Assembly: GCA_963693285.1 (NCBI GenBank)
Contig: OY848919.1
Location: 3,353,827 to 3,417,826 of the forward strand
Source of the DNA: Xestospongia muta
Lineage: Eukaryota; Porifera; Demospongiae; Haplosclerida; Petrosiidae
DNA: 64,000 bases
Direction of reading: 5' to 3'
Every line of letters starts with the position of its first letter. Position 1 is the first letter of the stretch. Under the pieces are notes generated by a model. That model was not told the origin of the DNA. It saw nothing but the letters and a program-made list of their open reading frames with translations, and did no database searches. Shown here piece by piece: positions 58,690 to 64,000 of this stretch. A program made the position numbers and the translations under genes.

Positions 58690-58967
58690 GAGTTTATGTT
58701 TAAAGATAATAAACCTATGAGTGCAGAGTAAATAAGATATGATAACCCACAAATTTGTATAATAACATTGCGTATTGTTATAAACTGCCTCATAGCTTCG
58801 CTGTATTTTTGTCCAAATATGGTCATAATTTATGCTAAATTGCATACCTAATTTTCATTGTTATTTTAAAGTTAGAGTATGTTATTAAAAACAATGTTAT
58901 GATATATGTTATAAATTGTTTTGGTCTGTCAATAACTCTAGTATAATACAAATATATATTTTGTTTG
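58690..58967 (+). promoter_or_regulatory. Upstream block of copy 7
   Basis: TTTTTGTCCAAATATGGTCA, then GTTATTTTAAAG, ATATATGTTATAAATTG, CTCTAGTATAATACAAA and TATATTTTGTTTG match the blocks before copies 2, 3 and 5. The TATA-like part is weaker (GATATATGTTATAAAT). Confidence 0.55.
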
Positions 58968-61900
58968 ATGGCAACTTCAAAGATAGCTAAATTGTTACTC
59001 TCTCTACTACTCTTTATTAGATACTATAGAGGAGACAGTAATAATACATATCATGTTAACTCATTTAGAGATTTAGAGCAGTACCTGTGTAACACAACAT
59101 GGTCCTCTCAATACCTTGTCTTCTTATTAAACAGTTCATCCAATTTCACTATTTCACCTGGTAACTTCTGTCAAGTGACAACTCATCAGACTAGTATAAT
59201 TGAAATACGAAGTAATTCTCCCACAAAGTCAGCTACCATTTCCTGTTTTCATAATGATGTCTCATTGAGTCTTCCAAAGCCCAGAAGAGGCCTAGTTTTC
59301 TTCAATTCTACTGTGATTCTTAAAGGATTGGTGTTCAAGAATTGTGGTACATATCTTACTACCATACAAGATGTTACAATCACTGACTACCTCAATAGTT
59401 CATCTCTGTATTACACTTCATATCATGCTGCTACCTTAGTCTTTGTTCACTGTCAGGTCAATATAACTCAAGTTAACATCTACTACTCATATGGGTTTGC
59501 TGTGATTGGTGTAGATCTATATAACTCTACTATTGATAGTGTTAGCATGTCTAATTCATCATATAGTGTTGAATTGTTTTAAATTATTCAAAAAAGTCTT
59601 GGTTGTGGTCTCATTCTTCATTATACTAACAACTTTAATCCCATCAATGATATATTTATTAGAAATGTTTCCTTTGTTCATAACAGTGACATCAATACTA
59701 ATACCTGTCTTAGTGATATCTACTATAATAAACATTCATCATCTCTTAATAATTCCTTTCCTATTGTTAATGCAGCTGGACTAACCATACTCAGTACACA
59801 ACAAAGAGATAATAAGGTTATTGTTCATGTCATAGAATCAAAGTTTAGGAAAAATTTTGGCAGTTTTGCAGGTGGTGTGTTTATTCTGCATTACAACACA
59901 AATATACCTATTAACATCTCCATAAGTCATACAAACTTTCATGGTAATTACAACATTCATCAATGTCGAGGGGCAGCTCTTGCATTTCACTGGTTTTCAT
60001 TGTATATGACTCAAACTCAAAAGAGTTTATCAACACTCTATATCTTCAACACATCATTTGGACTAGGTTTTAAAAGAAAATATGCCGGTCTTAACAAGAA
60101 TGGTGGAGCAGTCTACATTGGTATTGACAATCATGGAGTGTTTCAGTTAAATATTTCTTTCATAGATTGTACTTTTCGAAATAATTATGTTACAAATACA
60201 GGAGCCTGTTTATATGCCTCAGTCTATCAAATTACTGACAATAAAGGCAAAGTGTCTGTTAAATTGGACAGTACTATTGCTGTGTACAATTCTCAAAATA
60301 CTGGCAAACCTTTTGTATCCTCTGCAGGTATATTTTATTTCTACAAAATCAACAGAGTTGACATCACTGGGACATCTCACTTCAATAACAATTATGGATC
60401 AGTTATAAGTTCTCAAGACTCAAATGTCTATTTATCTGGTAAATTAACTTTTAATATTAATCATGCTATGTCTGGTCCAGCAATTAGACTAGTTGGTAAC
60501 TGTCAGCTACACTTTATGTCAGGTGCTATAGCAAAGTTTACTGATAATTCAGCTCAGTTAATGGGAGGAGCTATATATGCAGATGGTGCAGAGAGTAATG
60601 ATAAATGTGTCATACAAATCAATTCATATGTTTCTCAAATAATGTTCTCAGACAATGAAGCAAAAAGAGCTGGTAGTTCAATATATGCTCAACCTATATT
60701 CTCTTGTTATGTCAACAAAACAAATTATATTAAATCTCCTAACGAAGCAATGGCATTTTATAACCAACACTTCACTTTTATTTATAACAAATCAAGCAAT
60801 AGTTTGTATCAATTTTCAACTTTACCACAAGATCTTAAAGAAATCACTAGTATATTACCAGATTATGACAAGATATTTCCAGGACATGAAATTCATTACT
60901 GCATATCAGCTCTTGATGCTCTTAACAGAAAGGTTTTTTCTACACTAGCAATTGTTATTATTAAAAGCCACTTTCAGCCTAATATTCCTGATACTACCAA
61001 AATCTGGTTGGACTTTCATGACCAAGAACAACTAATTCAAGAACGTACTAATTGCACTAAGATTAGTGTGTCTGTTCATACAAATGACAAAGTTAATATT
61101 ATAGAAGCAATAATTGTATTCTCTCAGCATTCTCACCCAAACATATTGTCAAAGAGTGTGCACATACATCCATGTCCTCTTGGATTTGACTTAAATAACA
61201 TCACAGGAGTTTGTGAACTTTCACCTTCATTTAATAACTTAAGGAAACATGAACACATTTCAGTCCCAATTACAGCCAATATAACTAATCAGATGATCAC
61301 AAGACCAGCAACAAAAAACGTTTGGGCAGGAATAACAAAATATGAAGACAAAACAAAAGGAGAATTTGGTGTGTCAATCCATTGCCCTATTGGATTCTGT
61401 AACAATGATAAGACATTGGCCTATTTCTACAGTGGTAACTTATCATGTAATCAAGGTTTTGAGTTGTCAGATGGTATCACTGACTATCATCCACCATTGT
61501 GTTTATATCAACGTGAAGGAACATTATGTGGTAGATGTAGTGAGGGATTAAGTGTGGTATTTGGATCTACAGAATGTCATTACTGTAGTAATGCTTGGAT
61601 AGCAACTATTAGTATTTATTTAGTTGCTGGTCCCCTTCTTATTTACTTGTTGTATGCTCTCAGACTTACATTAACAACTGGTACATTCAATGGAATTATA
61701 TTCTATGTTCAGGCTGCTAATGTAGGGATACTAGATATGTTAAGTGTTTACAATGGGAAAATGGGAATGTTCAGAGATGTTATGTTTGTTTTTCTTTCAG
61801 TTCTAAATCTTGGACTTGGATTTCCTCTATGTTTTTACAATGGAATGACAGAGTTATGGAAAGCTGGTCTCAGTTTACTATTTCCACTTTATCTCCTGAC

Positions 61901-62789
61901 AATAGTTGTTGTCCTCATCATCCTCAGTCATTTTTCTTTAAAACTTTCAAATAAAATAGCTCATTCCTCAGTTCAAATACTTGTTACTGTTGTACACCTC
62001 TCCTTTGGCAGACTATTAGGCTCAATTATCTATGTCTTTACATTTGCTAAAGTCTTCACTTCAAGACAGATATATCATGTATGGTATTGGGATGGGTCTG
62101 TGGAATATGATAGTAAAGGTTATATTATTCTCATGATAATCACATCATCAATTGTCTTTCTTCTCCTCATACCCTATGTTCTCCTTCTCCTATTTGCTAA
62201 GCTTCTCAGACATTGGGCATGTGCCAACGAATACACAAGACCAATACTTGAAGCTATTCATGCTCCATATAAGAATGGTAAACAGTACTGGTTTGTAGCT
62301 CGCCTCTTACTTCTTATTATGATGTACATATTGTACAGTGTTGAACCTTATGCTCAAGTTATCTACATAGCCATTGCTTCAATATTATTCTTATTGATAA
62401 TTGGTCAGGCTGTGTTCAGACCTTACAAGAGTAACTTTATTAACCTGTTAGACTGTTGGCTTCTCTTCAATCTCGCCTTTGTATACATCACAATATGGTA
62501 TCAGAGATATTTAGAGATGACACTTTATGGTATAGTGGCTATCCTGCTGTTCTTAATAACTTTGTTTATGATACTGGTCTATCATATCCTGTTTATTACA
62601 GGAAAATTACAGAAAGTAAAAAGAAATATCAATGATGTTTCTACAAGAATCAGTCAGTATTTCTTACGTTTTACTCACAAGTACAATAATGGTAACCAAA
62701 GATCTCATCGTTTACCATTACAAGATGCTAATGATTCCTTTTATGACTCATGTGATAACTTTAGAGAGCCAATATTGGGCTCAAACTAA
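58968..62789 (+). pseudogene. Beta-helix/nine-helix surface protein, copy 7 (type II), one in-frame stop
   Basis: ATG at 58968 (MATSKIAKLLLSLLLF). The reading frame is the same from start to finish, 1274 codons, but codon 205 is TAA (59580-59582, within SSYSVELF-stop-IIQKSLG). No frameshift is needed on either side. Downstream type II ectodomain (NSAQLMGGAIYADGA, YDKIFPGHEIHYCIS), stalk (CPLGFDLNN, LSDGITDYHPPLCLY, LCGRCSEGLSVVFGSTEC), nine helices and tail (RLPLQDANDSFYDS) are clean. It is a very young pseudogene, a null allele, or a recoded stop. AATAAA at 62863-62868. Confidence 0.87.
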
Positions 62790-63029
62790 TGACAGTGTAT
62801 GCATATGTGAACTTTAAATCATTAATATTGAGTGAGTCTTTTAATGTAATACAAGTGTAATCAATAAAATGTTTCCACTTAATGAAACCACATACAAATA
62901 TTGATTTAATTTTTAATTTAATTTCTGCTATTGATATCCTCTGTCATTTCAAAACCTTTTGTATTTTGTTGATATAGTACATAATAACTACTGAGTTATA
63001 CATAATTATAATTTTAAACGTTGCTTTTT
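62790..63029. terminator. 3' flank and poly(A) signal of copy 7
   Basis: AATAAA at 62863-62868 in TCAATAAAATGTTTCCA. The flank aligns with that of copy 4 (43190-43330), so copies 4 and 7 share their 3' regions. No gene. Confidence 0.6.
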
Positions 63030-63400
63030 GTTATCATTTAATGTCACATTTGCTGGAAACAAAGTTACAATTTGTCGGAACTCCATATATGATTATCCAC
63101 TATATGAGAAAAAATCAATTGTTGTTGACCAGTGAATTCTAAAGATATTTATGTTTATCAATTCACTTCATAACTCACTCTTGCAAATAAACCAAGTAGA
63201 TTAAAGATGTGTAAAGGTGATCAATCATTCTTACTTTCTGCTTATCTTGGTAAAAAATATCAGAGTTCTTACATTTAGTCACATGCACAATCGTGGTGGT
63301 AACCAAAGATCTCGTCGTTTACCATTACAAGATGCTAATGAATCCTGTTGTGACTCATGTGATAACTTTAAATATTGGGCTCAAACTAATCACAAGGTGT
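63030..63400 (+). pseudogene. Receptor remnant: type I ectodomain piece fused to cytoplasmic tail
   Basis: 63035-63245 follows type I ectodomain (FNVTFAGNKV, RNSIYDYPLYE, then NSLLQI and PSRLKMC equivalents) with a TGA and frameshifts. At ~63260 it passes to the extreme C-terminus: NQRSRRLPLQDANESCCDS and CDNFKYWAQTN. The stalk and all nine helices are deleted. Confidence 0.8.
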
Positions 63401-63529
63401 ATGCATGTGTGAGTCTTAATTAGAAGCATTGATTGAAACTATTGAAAGTATTTTAAGCTCTCTATACATTTTAATTCTTACTTACAGTATAAAAAAGTAA
63501 ATAAACTTCCTGTTTCAGATTGCTGAGTC

Positions 63530-63640
63530 ATTCTTACTTATTTTTAATTCTTATAAAAAACATCAGAGATCAATAATAACAGTTGACTATATTAATCACA
63601 ATGTTTGGTCACCTATTAATATATCAATTACATTACATGA
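63530..63640 (+). pseudogene. Short type I ectodomain scrap
   Basis: Encodes a decayed match to the segment HINMAAVDKLNHHVWSPVYI (here VDYINHNVWSPINISI) for ~30 codons, then runs into the upstream repeat of the next gene. Confidence 0.6.
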
Positions 63641-63936
63641 ACATTATCTGGACAAGCAGACATTATATATCACTGTTAGTATTATATGTGTGCCTTGCTT
63701 TATTTTATCATTATTTGGTGTTAGGCATTGTATGAACAAACATTTCTGGTGATTCAAATGTCTAACATTTTACTTATTTCAGTGTAAATAAACATTGAAA
63801 TGCATGGATAATTCAAAATTGCTTTCAATGTTTTTCAAATGACAAATGATTCACATTCCAGATTGTTGAGGTTATAAATGTAAGTGATATCAACTTGTGT
63901 GTAGGAGATTGTAAAGTTGTATAGCTTTTAACAGAG
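63641..63936 (+). promoter_or_regulatory. Upstream region of copy 8, duplicate of 39080-39363
   Basis: Shared ACATTATCT, GTATGAACAAACATTT, CACATTCCAGATT and TTATAAAT words align with the upstream region of copy 4. A TATAAAT lies ~65 bp before the ATG at 63937. Confidence 0.6.
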
Positions 63937-64000
63937 ATGTTGACTTCAAAAATCACAGTATTACTGCAATTCTCTCTTTGTTTACTTCTCTTTAAGAGTT
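63937..64000 (+). CDS. Start of receptor copy 8 (continues past window)
   Basis: ATG TTG ACT TCA... encodes MLTSKITVLLQFSLCLLLFK, a signal peptide almost the same as that of copy 4 (MLTSVLLQLSLCLHLF). The homologous upstream ATG of copy 4 is absent here, which supports the inner ATG as the family start. The remaining gene lies right of the window. Confidence 0.65.
   Translation, partial: MLTSKITVLLQFSLCLLLFKS

Noticed and set aside
59533..59784. Frameshift in copy 7 using the 59533 frame
   Set aside because: The sequence after the TAA at 59580 continues in the original frame with homologous residues, so only a nonsense codon is needed.
19351..62789. Horizontal transfer from chlamydiae because of Pmp-like repeats
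   Set aside because: FxxN/GGAI beta-helix repeats recur in many lineages, the nine-helix half is not a bacterial autotransporter domain, and base composition matches the neighbours.

Overview
This is nuclear DNA from an animal. It is AT-rich and has short GT-AG introns, recognisable metazoan endosomal genes (VPS26C, FHIP1) and small glycine-rich RRM proteins with several exons. The compact genes, AT-rich intergenic DNA and a large tandem family of beta-helix/multi-span membrane proteins fit a demosponge such as Amphimedon. The species is inferred, not shown.

Layout. Positions 1-3154 hold a recent tandem duplication of a small two-helix membrane protein gene with a PPPSY-type N-terminus. Positions 1163-4955 hold a GC-rich dispersed repeat (two copies, one split by an insertion), a foldback element and a reverse-transcriptase relic. 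Positions 5389-11148, minus strand, hold four head-to-tail RNA-binding-protein genes, each with an RRM exon of exactly 208 nt. Positions 12095-18933 hold a head-to-head pair: single-exon VPS26C (Retriever subunit, minus) and eight-exon FHIP1 (FTS-Hook-FHIP adaptor, plus). Their start codons are separated by 125 bp. FHIP1 introns carry a 52-bp minisatellite, a decayed copy of exon 1 and a ~239-bp pure TC tract that forms an acceptor polypyrimidine tract.

Positions 19351-64000 are a plus-strand tandem array of intronless genes for large proteins of about 1250-1280 residues. Each has a signal peptide, a long N-glycosylation-rich ectodomain with GGAI/FxxN-type (Pmp-like) beta-helix repeats, a Cys-rich juxtamembrane module, about nine membrane helices and a short conserved cytoplasmic tail. 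Five copies are open (19351, 24688, 32791, 45394, 51460). One has a single premature stop (58968), one has two offsetting frameshifts (39364), one starts at the right edge (63937), and at least eight more are fragments or fusions. Two alternative ectodomain types sit on almost identical membrane and tail domains, and stretches of hundreds of identical bases indicate gene conversion. This multigene, birth-and-death array with variable ectodomains is the best candidate here for an undescribed system, possibly cell-surface recognition or sensing. That role is inference.

How the genes relate: the VPS26C/FHIP1 pair may share a promoter and both products act in endosomal transport. The RRM cluster and the receptor array each arose by local duplication. 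Several receptor copies also carry a conserved upstream block with a TATA-like stretch.
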